The notes below the pieces were generated by a model. That model had not been told where the DNA came from and searched no databases. It saw only the letters and a program-made list of their open reading frames with translations. The position numbers were made by a program, and so were the translations under genes. Shown one piece after another: positions 1 to 6,931 of a stretch of DNA of 20,983 bases. The DNA comes from SIG603 sp964370775 (GTDB lineage Bacteria > Bacillota > Clostridia > Oscillospirales > Acutalibacteraceae): positions 1 through 20,983 of the forward strand of contig CAYJKT010000040.1 in the NCBI GenBank assembly GCA_964370775.1, written 5' to 3'. Numbering within the stretch: position 1 is the stretch's first letter; every line of letters starts with the position of its first letter.

Positions 1-469
1 AGAAAACTTTTGGATCACGAACAATAGCACGTCCTAAAGCAACACGTTGTCTTTGACCACCAGAAAGAGCTTTTGGTTTTCTGTCTAATAAGTGGCTTAT
101 GTCAAGAATTCTAGCAGCTTCTTCAACACGACGTTTGATTTCGTCTTTTGGAGTTTTTCTTAATTTAAGACCGAAAGCCATGTTATCATATACTGTCATG
201 TGTGGGTATAGAGCATAACTTTGGAAAACCATCGCGATATCTCTATCTTTTGGAGCAACGTCATTTGCTAATGCGTCGCCGATGTAAAGTTCACCTTTAC
301 TAATTTCTTCCAAACCTGCAACCATTCTTAATGTTGTAGATTTACCGCAACCGGAAGGTCCTACAAGAATGATAAACTCTTTGTCCTCGATGTCTAGGCA
401 GAAATCTGTAACTGCTGTAACACCACCGTCATAAATTTTGTAAATGTTTTTTAATTGTACTTTTGCCAT
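1..469 (-). CDS. Sugar ABC transporter ATP-binding subunit, MalK/MsmK/UgpC type (partial, N-terminal 156 residues)
   Basis: This is the nucleotide-binding subunit that hydrolyses ATP to drive uptake of sugars or glycerol-3-phosphate by a CUT1-type ABC importer. It starts at ATG 469-467 behind a GGAGG box (479-483) and runs off the left edge. Visible motifs are Walker A GPSGCGKST (residues 37-45), the Q-loop glutamine (Q82, in MVFQSYALYPH) and the ABC signature LSGGQRQR (134-141). Walker B, the H-loop and the C-terminal regulatory domain that separates MalK-like from housekeeping ATPases lie outside the window. In Firmicutes one such ATPase often serves several sugar importers, and no permease genes are visible here, which fits a shared ATPase. 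Family is certain; substrate cannot be read from this fragment, so no symbol is given. Confidence 0.95.
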   Translation of the reverse strand, partial: MAKVQLKNIYKIYDGGVTAVTDFCLDIEDKEFIILVGPSGCGKSTTLRMVAGLEEISKGELYIGDALANDVAPKDRDIAMVFQSYALYPHMTVYDNMAFGLKLRKTPKDEIKRRVEEAARILDISHLLDRKPKALSGGQRQRVALGRAIVRDPKVF

Positions 470-522
470 TGTTCAATCCTCCATTAATATTTAAAATGTT
501 TGGTTGTTAAAATCATGTGACT

Positions 523-551
523 AGTATAACACAGTTTAAACGCTCTGACTA
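523..551 (-). promoter_or_regulatory. Promoter of the sugar ABC ATPase gene, with a possible cre-like site in the spacer
   Basis: Read on the minus strand there is a -35-like TAGTCA (551-546), a 17-base spacer, and an extended -10 TGTTATACT (531-523), about 50 bases before the start codon. The spacer contains GAGCGTTTAAAC, which resembles part of a CcpA cre site. Carbon-catabolite control would suit a sugar transporter, but the match is imperfect and the cre reading is speculative. Confidence 0.6.
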
Positions 552-606
552 TTAATTTTTTAACCAAAGATTAATATATGTTTTTATAATAATTTTGAAA
601 TCGCCA

Positions 607-630
607 AAAAAAGTGAACTATTTTTAGTTA
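607..630 (-). terminator. Weak A/T hairpin and T-run after the pseudouridine synthase gene
   Basis: Just past the rsuA-type stop codon, the minus strand reads AACTA-AAAA-TAGTT, then CAC and seven Ts. The stem is only five base pairs and mostly A/T, so termination would be inefficient. It could partly separate the long minus-strand run from the ABC ATPase gene, which has its own promoter. Confidence 0.35.
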
Positions 631-632
631 TT

Positions 633-1346
633 TTAACCAAACACTTTCTCTATTTCCTCTATACTTAGTGTTTTACACTCTCCTCTTTGCAAATTATCAT
701 CTAGATATAGTGTTCCTATTTGCAAGCGTTCAAGCTCTAACACTTCTTTCCCTCTTATCTTAAACATTCTTTTCACTTGATGAAATTTGCCTTCTCTTAC
801 CCACACTTTCACTTCTGTTTTATCATCGTCTAGTGTTTCTAGCTTTGCAGGTAAATAGCTTAAAGTGTCTCCACTTATACCTTTTTCAAACTCTTTAACA
901 TCTTCTTCTGTAATAGGCATGTCCAGTTTTGCTTTATATAACTTGTACACATGCGATTTCGGAGAGAGCATCTTATGTGCTAACTCTCCGTCATCTGTAA
1001 TTATTAACAGCCCCACTGTATCTTTATCTAACCTACCAGCTGGGAACATGTTTTTTCTAATCATATCTTTTGGTATTAAGTCCAAGACTGTTTCTGCTTT
1101 TTTGTCTCTTGTAGCACTTAACACACCTTTTGGTTTGTTCATCATTATATATGTATATTTGCTGTAAGAGATAACTTCTCCATTTACTTTTACGGTGTTT
1201 ATCGCTGGGTCTATCTTCATATCAGTTTGTTTAATAACTACACCGTCAATGCTTACAAGCGATTTTCTAATCAGCTTGCCTGCATCTTTTCTACTGCAAA
1301 TATTTTGAGATGTCAAAAATTTATCTATCCTTATTTTTTCGCTCAT
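633..1346 (-). CDS. rsuA: RsuA/RluB-family 16S rRNA pseudouridine synthase
   Basis: Predicted to isomerise a uridine in ribosomal RNA to pseudouridine, in RsuA at position 516 (E. coli numbering) of 16S rRNA. The 237-residue protein has an N-terminal S4 RNA-binding domain (about residues 3-55) and then the catalytic domain. MNKPKG is at 69-74. The catalytic-aspartate motif GRLDKDT is at 104-110, with D107 as nucleophile, followed by GLLIITDDGELAH. Length (E. coli RsuA is 231) and the SPKSHVYKLYKAKL segment fit RsuA better than RluB, which has a longer C-terminal tail; RluB or RluE cannot be fully excluded. The gene starts six bases after the stop of the DUF4830 gene, so the two are probably cotranscribed. 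Its own Shine-Dalgarno is weak, suggesting translational coupling. Confidence 0.9.
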   Translation of the reverse strand: MSEKIRIDKFLTSQNICSRKDAGKLIRKSLVSIDGVVIKQTDMKIDPAINTVKVNGEVISYSKYTYIMMNKPKGVLSATRDKKAETVLDLIPKDMIRKNMFPAGRLDKDTVGLLIITDDGELAHKMLSPKSHVYKLYKAKLDMPITEEDVKEFEKGISGDTLSYLPAKLETLDDDKTEVKVWVREGKFHQVKRMFKIRGKEVLELERLQIGTLYLDDNLQRGECKTLSIEEIEKVFG

Positions 1347-1352
1347 CTTTTG

Positions 1353-1871
1353 TTAATCCATTACCTCTCCACCTGTTTCTACTACTGTAGAGCTTTCTTC
1401 TGCTACTGTTTGACCATAGTGCGCACTGTCGGCAGCAAATCCATGCATAAATCCGTCTACCTCTGCACATGAAACATCTCCGCCTATAATCAATCCTTCA
1501 TACACCAATAAAGTAGCATTAACTTGCTTACCTTCCATAGGGTAGTTTAAAATTTGGTAAATATACTGCTTGCACATCACACCAGCATAAGGAACTAAGT
1601 CAAAGCCTTGTGACTTCTGCATCTCGTTATAGGTAAGATAAACTTCACTGAATTCTTTTGGAATTGTCACGTCTCTTGAGTCTAGTTCTTCATCTGCTAT
1701 ATCCCAACCAAAGCTCTCTAAAAACTCTACTCTTTGCTCGTGAGTTTCTCCCAAATGCTCTGCCTGAGACTGTGTCATAGACGGTAAAAATATTGCTCCA
1801 ACTACTATAATAGCTACCAAAGCAACCACTGCTAAGACTTTCCCTTTGTTTGCTTTAAATGAAAATACCAT
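1353..1871 (-). CDS. DUF4830-like membrane-anchored protein
   Basis: A 172-residue protein of unknown function. Residues about 12-32 form one hydrophobic helix after a Lys-containing N-terminus, so it is probably a signal anchor with the rest outside the membrane. The body contains ERVEFLESFGW-like text (RVEFLESFGWDI at 47-58), then IPKEF, YNEMQKSQGFDL, and a GGDVSCAEVDGFMHG segment near the C-terminus. This order of motifs fits the DUF4830 family of Clostridia, recalled from general knowledge rather than searched. The last 20 residues are Ser/Thr/Glu-rich and probably disordered. ATG 1871-1869 follows an AAAGGATGA box. The box abuts an inverted repeat (1883-1919), so translation may be influenced by RNA folding. 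The pairing with a pseudouridine synthase gives no clear functional clue. Confidence 0.75.
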   Translation of the reverse strand: MVFSFKANKGKVLAVVALVAIIVVGAIFLPSMTQSQAEHLGETHEQRVEFLESFGWDIADEELDSRDVTIPKEFSEVYLTYNEMQKSQGFDLVPYAGVMCKQYIYQILNYPMEGKQVNATLLVYEGLIIGGDVSCAEVDGFMHGFAADSAHYGQTVAEESSTVVETGGEVMD

Positions 1872-1882
1872 TTATAATCATC

Positions 1883-1919
1883 CTTTCATACTTGTACCTT
1901 TTACAAATAATTATGAAAG
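1883..1919 (-). repeat. Inverted repeat next to the ribosome binding site of the DUF4830 gene
   Basis: Perfect eight-base outer arms CTTTCATA (1883-1890) and TATGAAAG (1912-1919) enclose a second pair, TTGTA (1892-1896) and TACAA (1902-1906), with a small internal bulge. In the minus-strand transcript the last arm runs straight into the AAAGGATGA ribosome binding site. It could act as a weak attenuator or RBS-masking hairpin. No T-run follows, so it is not a canonical terminator. Confidence 0.4.
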
Positions 1920-1933
1920 AATATAAATAAATA

Positions 1934-2458
1934 TTACTGTTTATCCACCATAAAAAAATTAATTTCAGTGCAGTTGTTCTCCACTGCTGTTATAACACAA
2001 TTTTCTATTTTTCTCTGAAAAATCTTAATCTCTGGGTATAGTGCAAATGCATTTTCTGTTGTTGCGTTCTTAAAACCATATTTAAAGCCAGAGCCTATCA
2101 TCTTTGTGAAAGCCTCTTTAAATGTCCAAAGTCTTATAAATTCTTCGTCTTTATTTGGGCTTCCATTCACCCTTTCGGTTTCATCTTCTGTGCAAACTCT
2201 GTTAACCACTCGTTCTCTAACAGGTTTAATTATCTCGCAGTCTATCCCAACTTCTTTACCAATCACTATGGCTACCATATTTTTTGTGTGACTATAATTA
2301 AAGTCAAAAGGAACTTCTTTACTGTATGGTCTGTCTAGCTCTGTTCTATTGATTGTGACATCTCTATAGCCTTTATCTGCTAGAATATCTCTTACAAACT
2401 TGCTTGCAAGCTCTTTGCTATTTCCTTTTTCAGAAATCACATAGCAATATATCTCCAA
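1934..2458 (-). CDS. 4'-phosphopantetheinyl transferase (Sfp/Gsp superfamily)
   Basis: Moves the 4'-phosphopantetheine arm from coenzyme A to a conserved serine of a carrier protein (ACP, PCP or similar). In this 174-residue protein FNYSHTKNMVA (53-63) leads to the Mg-binding motif GIDCE (71-75, with D73 and E75), and the second signature WTFKEAFTKM is at 111-120 (W111, K114, E115). Sfp-type enzymes are usually about 220-240 residues, so this is a short member with a trimmed N-terminus. The start is TTG (2458-2456), seven bases after a perfect AGGAGG that is built from the final Arg codons and stop region of hisF, so the two are translationally linked. No carrier protein, PKS, NRPS or fatty-acid gene is in the window. 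The acyltransferase at 6932 has the condensation fold but is in another operon. Confidence 0.9.
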   Translation of the reverse strand: MEIYCYVISEKGNSKELASKFVRDILADKGYRDVTINRTELDRPYSKEVPFDFNYSHTKNMVAIVIGKEVGIDCEIIKPVRERVVNRVCTEDETERVNGSPNKDEEFIRLWTFKEAFTKMIGSGFKYGFKNATTENAFALYPEIKIFQRKIENCVITAVENNCTEINFFMVDKQ

Positions 2459-2462
2459 AAGT

Positions 2463-3221
2463 TTACCTCCTAACAGGTATATCTTTTTTAGCTAAATAAT
2501 CTTTTAAATCAGGTATCTCTATCTCTTTAAAATGGAACAGAGAAGCTGCCAAAACTGCATCTGCTTTCCCTTTAGTAAAAGCATCATAAAAATGTTCCAT
2601 GTTACCAGCACCACCAGAAGCAATTACAGGAATACCAACGTTTTCAGATATTTTAGCTGTTAAGTCTAAATCGTAACCAGCCTTTGTGCCGTCGCAATCC
2701 ATACTTGTTAAAAGTATCTCACCAGCGCCTCTTTTTTCTACCTCAATCGCCCATTCAATCGCATCAATACCAGTATCTACTCTGCCACCATTTAGGTACA
2801 GTGTCCAGTTACCATCTTTTGTTCTTTTAGCGTCCATTGCAACCACAACACATTGGTTACCAAACTTATACGCCGCCTCGTTTATCAGTGTTGGATTTTT
2901 AAGTGCTGCTGAGTTAACCGAAACTTTATCAGCACCAGCTCTCAATATATCAGTAAAATCGTCTGCTGTTCTAATTCCACCACCTACTGTAAACGGAATA
3001 AAAATACTGTCAGCAACTTTTGTTACTATGTCTACCATGATATTTCTAGCGTCAGACGACGCAGTAATGTCTAGCAAAACTAGTTCATCTGCGTTTTGTC
3101 TATCATATTCAATAGCTGCTTCAATTGGGTCGCCAGCATCTCTAAGTCCTACAAAATTAGTCCCTTTAACAACTCGTCCGTCTTTTAAATCTAAACAAGG
3201 TATAATTCTTTTAGCATACAT
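2463..3221 (-). CDS. hisF: Imidazole glycerol phosphate synthase, cyclase subunit HisF
   Basis: HisF takes ammonia from HisH and joins it to PRFAR, giving imidazole glycerol phosphate (histidine synthesis) and AICAR (purine pool). The 252-residue protein is a full-length (beta/alpha)8 barrel. Catalytic acids are D11 (in IIPCLDLKDGRVVKG) and D130 (in VVVAMDAKR). Phosphate-binding loops are seen at GGGIR (80-84), ADKVSVNSAA and IASGGAGN. The start codon ATG 3221-3219 directly abuts the hisH stop with no spacer. This fits the stoichiometric HisH-HisF heterodimer. No other his gene is nearby, so the pair stands apart from the rest of the pathway. WbuZ-like relatives used in surface-sugar amidation are an alternative, but no sugar-biosynthesis genes accompany it. 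Confidence 0.96.
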   Translation of the reverse strand: MYAKRIIPCLDLKDGRVVKGTNFVGLRDAGDPIEAAIEYDRQNADELVLLDITASSDARNIMVDIVTKVADSIFIPFTVGGGIRTADDFTDILRAGADKVSVNSAALKNPTLINEAAYKFGNQCVVVAMDAKRTKDGNWTLYLNGGRVDTGIDAIEWAIEVEKRGAGEILLTSMDCDGTKAGYDLDLTAKISENVGIPVIASGGAGNMEHFYDAFTKGKADAVLAASLFHFKEIEIPDLKDYLAKKDIPVRR

Positions 3222-3833
3222 CTACTTCACCTCTATTAATTCTGCAAAATTTTTAAGTATTGTCAAACCTACATCACCGCTTTTTTCTGGGTGAAACTGG
3301 CAAGCAAACACATTATTTTTTTGCACACTGGCGTGAATTTCCACACCATAATCAGCAGTAGCTATAACAATATCTTCCTTAGCTTTTAGATAGTATGAAT
3401 GAACAAAATACACATAAGAATTATCGCTAAGACCTTTTAGCAACACGCTATCATTAATATCAAGACTGTTCCAACCAATATGAGGAACTTTTAAACCTTT
3501 GTCTGTTGGAATTTTCACAATCTCGCCTTTTAATATTCCAAGACCTACAGCTTCTGGGCTTTCTTCACTTTTTTCAAACATCAGTTGCAAGCCTAAGCAT
3601 ATACCTAAAAATGGTTTGCCAGAGTTTGCAAACTCTATTATCGTGTCTTTCAAGCCTCTTGAATTTATGTTGTCCATAGCGTCGCCAAAAGAGCCAACAC
3701 CAGGTAGAATTGCAGCATCTGCATTCATTATCTCACTTGGGTCGGATGTAAGTTTAGTCTTGTATCCTAAATGATTAAAAGCCTTTTGCACGCTTGCAAT
3801 ATTGCCTGCACCATAATCTATAATAGCTATCAA
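3222..3833 (-). CDS. hisH: Imidazole glycerol phosphate synthase, glutamine amidotransferase subunit HisH
   Basis: HisH hydrolyses glutamine and channels ammonia to HisF. The 203-residue protein is a class I (triad) glutamine amidotransferase. The nucleophile C79 is in FLGICLGLQLMF, with H181 and E183 in FACQFHPEKSG. The oxyanion-strand region reads ILPGVGSFGDAM (42-53), typical of HisH rather than PdxT or PurQ. The start is TTG (3833-3831) with GGAG at 3844-3841, seven bases away; no in-frame ATG gives the expected MIAIIDYGAGN N-terminus. It lies 21 bases after glpK and its stop touches the hisF start, so glpK-hisH-hisF are probably on one mRNA, an unusual grouping. Confidence 0.95.
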   Translation of the reverse strand: MIAIIDYGAGNIASVQKAFNHLGYKTKLTSDPSEIMNADAAILPGVGSFGDAMDNINSRGLKDTIIEFANSGKPFLGICLGLQLMFEKSEESPEAVGLGILKGEIVKIPTDKGLKVPHIGWNSLDINDSVLLKGLSDNSYVYFVHSYYLKAKEDIVIATADYGVEIHASVQKNNVFACQFHPEKSGDVGLTILKNFAELIEVK

Positions 3834-3854
3834 AATATTTCTCCAATCTCTGTT

Positions 3855-5351
3855 TTATTTCGCCCAACCTTTAACAGCGTTTACTGCCTTGTTCCAGTAT
3901 TTCATACTTTCGTTAACTTTTTCTTCGTTATAATTTGGTCTGAAATCTGCATTTAACATCCATAGTTTCCTAATTTCTTCTATATCTTTCCAAATGCCTA
4001 CAGCTAGTCCAGCAAGCAGTGCTGCACCTAAAGCTGTAGTCTCTAAACAATTTGGACGTTGCACTTCTATATTAAGCATATCACTTTGATACTGCATTAA
4101 AAATCTGCTTCTACTTGCTCCACCGTCTACTCTAAGCACTGGGATTTTCATACCACTTTCTTCTTGCATTACATTAAATAGGTCACAACTTTCATACACT
4201 ATGCTTTCCAAAACTGCTCTTGCAATTTCAGCTCTGCCTGTTCCTCTTGTAAGTCCCATTAAAGTACCTCTTGCGTACATATCCCAATATGGTGCACCAA
4301 GACCTGTAAAAGCTGGAACAAAATACACGCCACCAGTTGTTTCTATACTCTCGGCTAGTTCATCGGCTTCGCTTGCTGTTTCAATCATCTTAACTTCGTC
4401 TCTCAGCCATTTTATAGCTGACCCTGCGTTAAAAGCACTGCCCTCTAATGCATACGTGATTTTGCCCTCTATTCCCCACGCTATTGTTGTAAGCAATCCT
4501 TTTTTAGAGCTAACAGGCACGTCTCCTGTGTTCATCAAGGTAAAGCAACCAGTGCCGTAAGTATTTTTTGTCATGCCTTTATCAAAACAACACTGCCCAA
4601 ACAAAGATGCATGTTGGTCGCCTGCAATGCCAGCTATTGGTATCTCTGCTCCGAAAACTTCTTTAGAGCAATATGCATTTATGCCTGACGATTGCACTAC
4701 CTCTGGCAATGCGTTCTCAGGTATACCTAACACGTCTAGCAATTTTTTGTCCCAACATAGATTATGTATGTCAAATATCATGGTTCGGCTTGCATTGGAT
4801 ACATCTGTGATAAATGTCTTACCCTCAGTTAATGAGTAAATAAGCCATGAATCTATAGTGCCTAGTCGTAATCTGCCAAGTTCTGCAAGTTCTCTAGCTT
4901 GTGGTATGTTGTCTAAAATCCATTTCATTTTAGTGCCAGAGAAATACGCATCTGGTAGCAAACCTGTTGTTTTTTTAATATATTCTTCTAAACCTTTAGC
5001 TTTTAAACCTTCAATAATATCAGCAGTTCTTCTGCATTGCCACACAATTGCATTGCAAATTGGTAGACCGGTTTTGCTGTCCCACGCAACTGTAGTCTCT
5101 CTTTGATTTGTTATACCAATAACCTTAACTTTGCTAGGGGGAATACCAGCAACAATAACAGCTTGTTGCATAGCATATAGCTGAGTTTGCAAAATCTCTA
5201 CTGCATTATGTTCAACATAGCCTGGTTTTGGATAAATTTGCTTGAATTCTTTTTGTCCCATTCCCACAATATTTCCGTTGGAGTCAAAAACAACTGCTCT
5301 AGAGCTAGTTGTGCCTTGATCTAGTGCTAAAATATAAGTTTTATTTTCCAC
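3855..5351 (-). CDS. glpK: Glycerol kinase
   Basis: Phosphorylates glycerol with ATP to sn-glycerol-3-phosphate, feeding glycolysis and lipid synthesis. At 498 residues it is full length for GlpK. ALDQGTTSSRAVVFD (9-23) is the phosphate-binding loop. FSGTKMKWILDN carries FGGY signature 1, GIAGDQHASLFGQ carries the catalytic Asp (D245), and MGLTRGTGRAEIARAVLES carries signature 2. The start is GTG (5351-5349) behind an AAAGGGG box. Firmicute GlpK enzymes are often activated by HPr phosphorylation of a His just before a Phe-Phe-Gly. The aligned stretch here is KEVFG (230-234), with Glu at that place, so this control seems absent. No glpF, glpD or glpO is beside it. It is 41 bases after the DUF3841-like gene, with no terminator visible between. 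Confidence 0.97.
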   Translation of the reverse strand: MENKTYILALDQGTTSSRAVVFDSNGNIVGMGQKEFKQIYPKPGYVEHNAVEILQTQLYAMQQAVIVAGIPPSKVKVIGITNQRETTVAWDSKTGLPICNAIVWQCRRTADIIEGLKAKGLEEYIKKTTGLLPDAYFSGTKMKWILDNIPQARELAELGRLRLGTIDSWLIYSLTEGKTFITDVSNASRTMIFDIHNLCWDKKLLDVLGIPENALPEVVQSSGINAYCSKEVFGAEIPIAGIAGDQHASLFGQCCFDKGMTKNTYGTGCFTLMNTGDVPVSSKKGLLTTIAWGIEGKITYALEGSAFNAGSAIKWLRDEVKMIETASEADELAESIETTGGVYFVPAFTGLGAPYWDMYARGTLMGLTRGTGRAEIARAVLESIVYESCDLFNVMQEESGMKIPVLRVDGGASRSRFLMQYQSDMLNIEVQRPNCLETTALGAALLAGLAVGIWKDIEEIRKLWMLNADFRPNYNEEKVNESMKYWNKAVNAVKGWAK

Positions 5352-5392
5352 AAGTATATCCCCTTTACGTTAATTATTTAGTATTATTTATA

Positions 5393-5911
5393 TTATCTTC
5401 TAAACATATTAAAGATTTTTTCTGAAAAATCTGTTGTTCCTATTTTATTTGAAACTATTTTATAATTTACTAACCAGTGTGGCTCTATTCTCTCAATTAA
5501 AGCTTGAGGAAATTTATAAGCTGATAAAAGTCTTGGTGTTTTTAAGTCATTTAATATAGCTTCAAACTTCTTAACTGTCACTTCTTCACACCCAGCTTTT
5601 AAGCGTCTGTAATCGGTAGGTCTTGTAAACTGTGACGCATATAAAAAGTCTGCCCACACACTAAATTCTGTAAATTTTACTTCTTCATCAGGTACTTCAA
5701 GCACCATTTTAACAGTGCCAGATACCCTGCCAGATGTATTTTGTTTTCTGCCTTTTACCACTGCAAACACAGGGCATTGGCAGTCCATTTTAAGCATTTC
5801 TATTAATGCTCCATATTCCTTTTTATATGTTATGCTAGGTTTAGCATAATATATTTTTTTAGCTTTCAAAACCGAAAGCACAGCTTGCGATTGGTACGTA
5901 ATTAATGTCAT
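5393..5911 (-). CDS. DUF3841-like protein, partner of the ADP-ribosylglycohydrolase
   Basis: A 172-residue soluble protein with no experimentally known function. The N-terminus TLITYQSQAVLSVLK, a central CPVFAVVKG stretch, and MVLEVPDEEVKFTEFSVW (about residues 69-86) resemble the layout of DUF3841 proteins (T-x-Q start, then LEVPDEEV-DF-W). This assignment is from memory and tentative. There is no signal peptide or membrane segment. It begins with ATG inside the ATGA overlap with the stop of the upstream ADP-ribosylglycohydrolase gene and has AAAGGAG in front, so the two are made together. The pairing suggests a role in ADP-ribose or NAD biology, possibly as the writer or target of a modification the neighbour erases. 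No ADP-ribosyltransferase catalytic triad can be picked out with confidence. Confidence 0.5.
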   Translation of the reverse strand: MTLITYQSQAVLSVLKAKKIYYAKPSITYKKEYGALIEMLKMDCQCPVFAVVKGRKQNTSGRVSGTVKMVLEVPDEEVKFTEFSVWADFLYASQFTRPTDYRRLKAGCEEVTVKKFEAILNDLKTPRLLSAYKFPQALIERIEPHWLVNYKIVSNKIGTTDFSEKIFNMFRR

Positions 5912-6717
5912 TCAATACTCCTTTTAACACGGTTCTTAACCGCCCATTCATACAAAAAAGTGTCAAATTGGTCGAACTTGCTAGGTAAAACAAGATATTT
6001 TTGCAACAAATTTATCTCATCTACCCCTGTTGTTCCGTAAAACGCCTCTGCAATTCCACCTGATATACAACAAACAGTGTCTGTATCACATTTAACACTT
6101 AATACTTTTCTCATGCAATCTTCCCACGAGTCGCTCTCTAAAAAGCAACGTATAGCTAGTGGCATTGACCCTTGTGCAGTGTCGTCAAATTTAGCTTTAT
6201 ACCTGTGTAAAAACAAAGGTTTGCTAACATTATAGCCATAGTTATGTTTTGCGTAATATGCAATTTCTTTTTTGGAATGTCCGTTTCTTGCTAGGTATAT
6301 CATGCCTGCTGTAGCCATTGCAGAGCCTACTCCCTGTGGGTGGTCATGTGTACACATAGCACTTTTTTCTGCTTCTCTTTCTGTTTTGTCTAGTGTAGAG
6401 TAATTATATCCTATAAAGCTAACACGCATTGCCGCACCATTGCCATAGCTGTTATACCCTCTGTCGGATAAATTATCTAGCCACTTCAAAAACATTGGCC
6501 CATAGCCCGCTTTTCTATACAATCTACCAAATTTATGATACGCCTTAGCATACGGTATGTCGTTTAAAATTGCATACTTTGTTGCAACTGTAAGCACTGT
6601 ATCATCGGTAAATCTACAACCATTTGTAAACAGTGGCACTTTTTTATGATTAAACCCATGTGGTTTAGAGAACTCAAACTTTGAGCCTACTATATCGCCC
6701 AATATAGCTCCATACAA
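5908..6717 (-). CDS. ADP-ribosylglycohydrolase (DraG/ARH family)
   Basis: Predicted Mg- or Mn-dependent hydrolase that removes ADP-ribose from proteins or small molecules. The 269-residue, all-alpha protein shows the family motifs in order: GAILGDIVGSKFEF (3-16), FTDDT (36-40) with metal ligands T37, D38 and D39, YGNGAAMRV (91-99), THDHPQGVGSA (123-133), and the second metal site CDTDT (210-214). Relatives usually have GGDSDT here; the CDTDT variant keeps both Asp residues and the Thr. The start is TTG (6717-6715) after a strong GAGGAGGG box; the nearby ATG is in another frame. It is the first gene of the minus-strand run, has its own promoter (6758-6787), and overlaps the DUF3841-like gene by four bases. 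Possible jobs are reversal of protein ADP-ribosylation or ADP-ribose salvage. Confidence 0.92.
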   Translation of the reverse strand: MYGAILGDIVGSKFEFSKPHGFNHKKVPLFTNGCRFTDDTVLTVATKYAILNDIPYAKAYHKFGRLYRKAGYGPMFLKWLDNLSDRGYNSYGNGAAMRVSFIGYNYSTLDKTEREAEKSAMCTHDHPQGVGSAMATAGMIYLARNGHSKKEIAYYAKHNYGYNVSKPLFLHRYKAKFDDTAQGSMPLAIRCFLESDSWEDCMRKVLSVKCDTDTVCCISGGIAEAFYGTTGVDEINLLQKYLVLPSKFDQFDTFLYEWAVKNRVKRSIE

Positions 6718-6757
6718 TGAACACGCCCTCCTCTAGGTATAATTATTCCTAAACTAT

Positions 6758-6787
6758 ATTTTACCATATATTACACTGGTTTATCAA
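6758..6787 (-). promoter_or_regulatory. Promoter for the ADP-ribosylglycohydrolase operon
   Basis: On the minus strand, TTGATA (6787-6782), an 18-base spacer, and an extended -10 TGG-TAAAAT (TAAAAT at 6763-6758). Transcription would start around 6751, giving a leader of about 34 bases before the TTG start. It is divergent from the promoter at 6888-6896. Confidence 0.7.
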
Positions 6788-6887
6788 TGCTTTTTATCAA
6801 TTTATTTACAGTAAACGTTTCAACATCTGCTTTCGCTAAAAATAGTTAAAGTTAATCACTTATTTGCTTTTATTTTGCTCCTTATAG

Positions 6888-6896
6888 TGATATAAT
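6888..6896 (+). promoter_or_regulatory. Extended -10 promoter of the acyltransferase-like gene
   Basis: TGATATAAT is a perfect extended -10 (TGn plus consensus TATAAT). No -35 box stands at the normal distance, as is typical for extended -10 promoters. The ribosome binding site AGGAG follows at 6922-6926, five bases before the ATG. Confidence 0.65.
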
Positions 6897-6931
6897 GATT
6901 ATCATAAAATTCAAAACATATAGGAGTATTT

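Noticed and set aside
865..1167. Plus-strand open frame opposite the pseudouridine synthase gene
   Set aside because: It is the antisense shadow of a clearly conserved gene, with low-complexity hydrophobic composition and no ribosome binding site.
2686..3294. 202-codon plus-strand open frame opposite hisF
   Set aside because: It lies antisense to a full-length conserved hisF, is Ser/Leu-rich without motifs, and has no promoter or ribosome binding site.
4201..5106. Three plus-strand open frames opposite glpK
   Set aside because: They are shadows of glycerol kinase, with no start signals and no recognisable domains.
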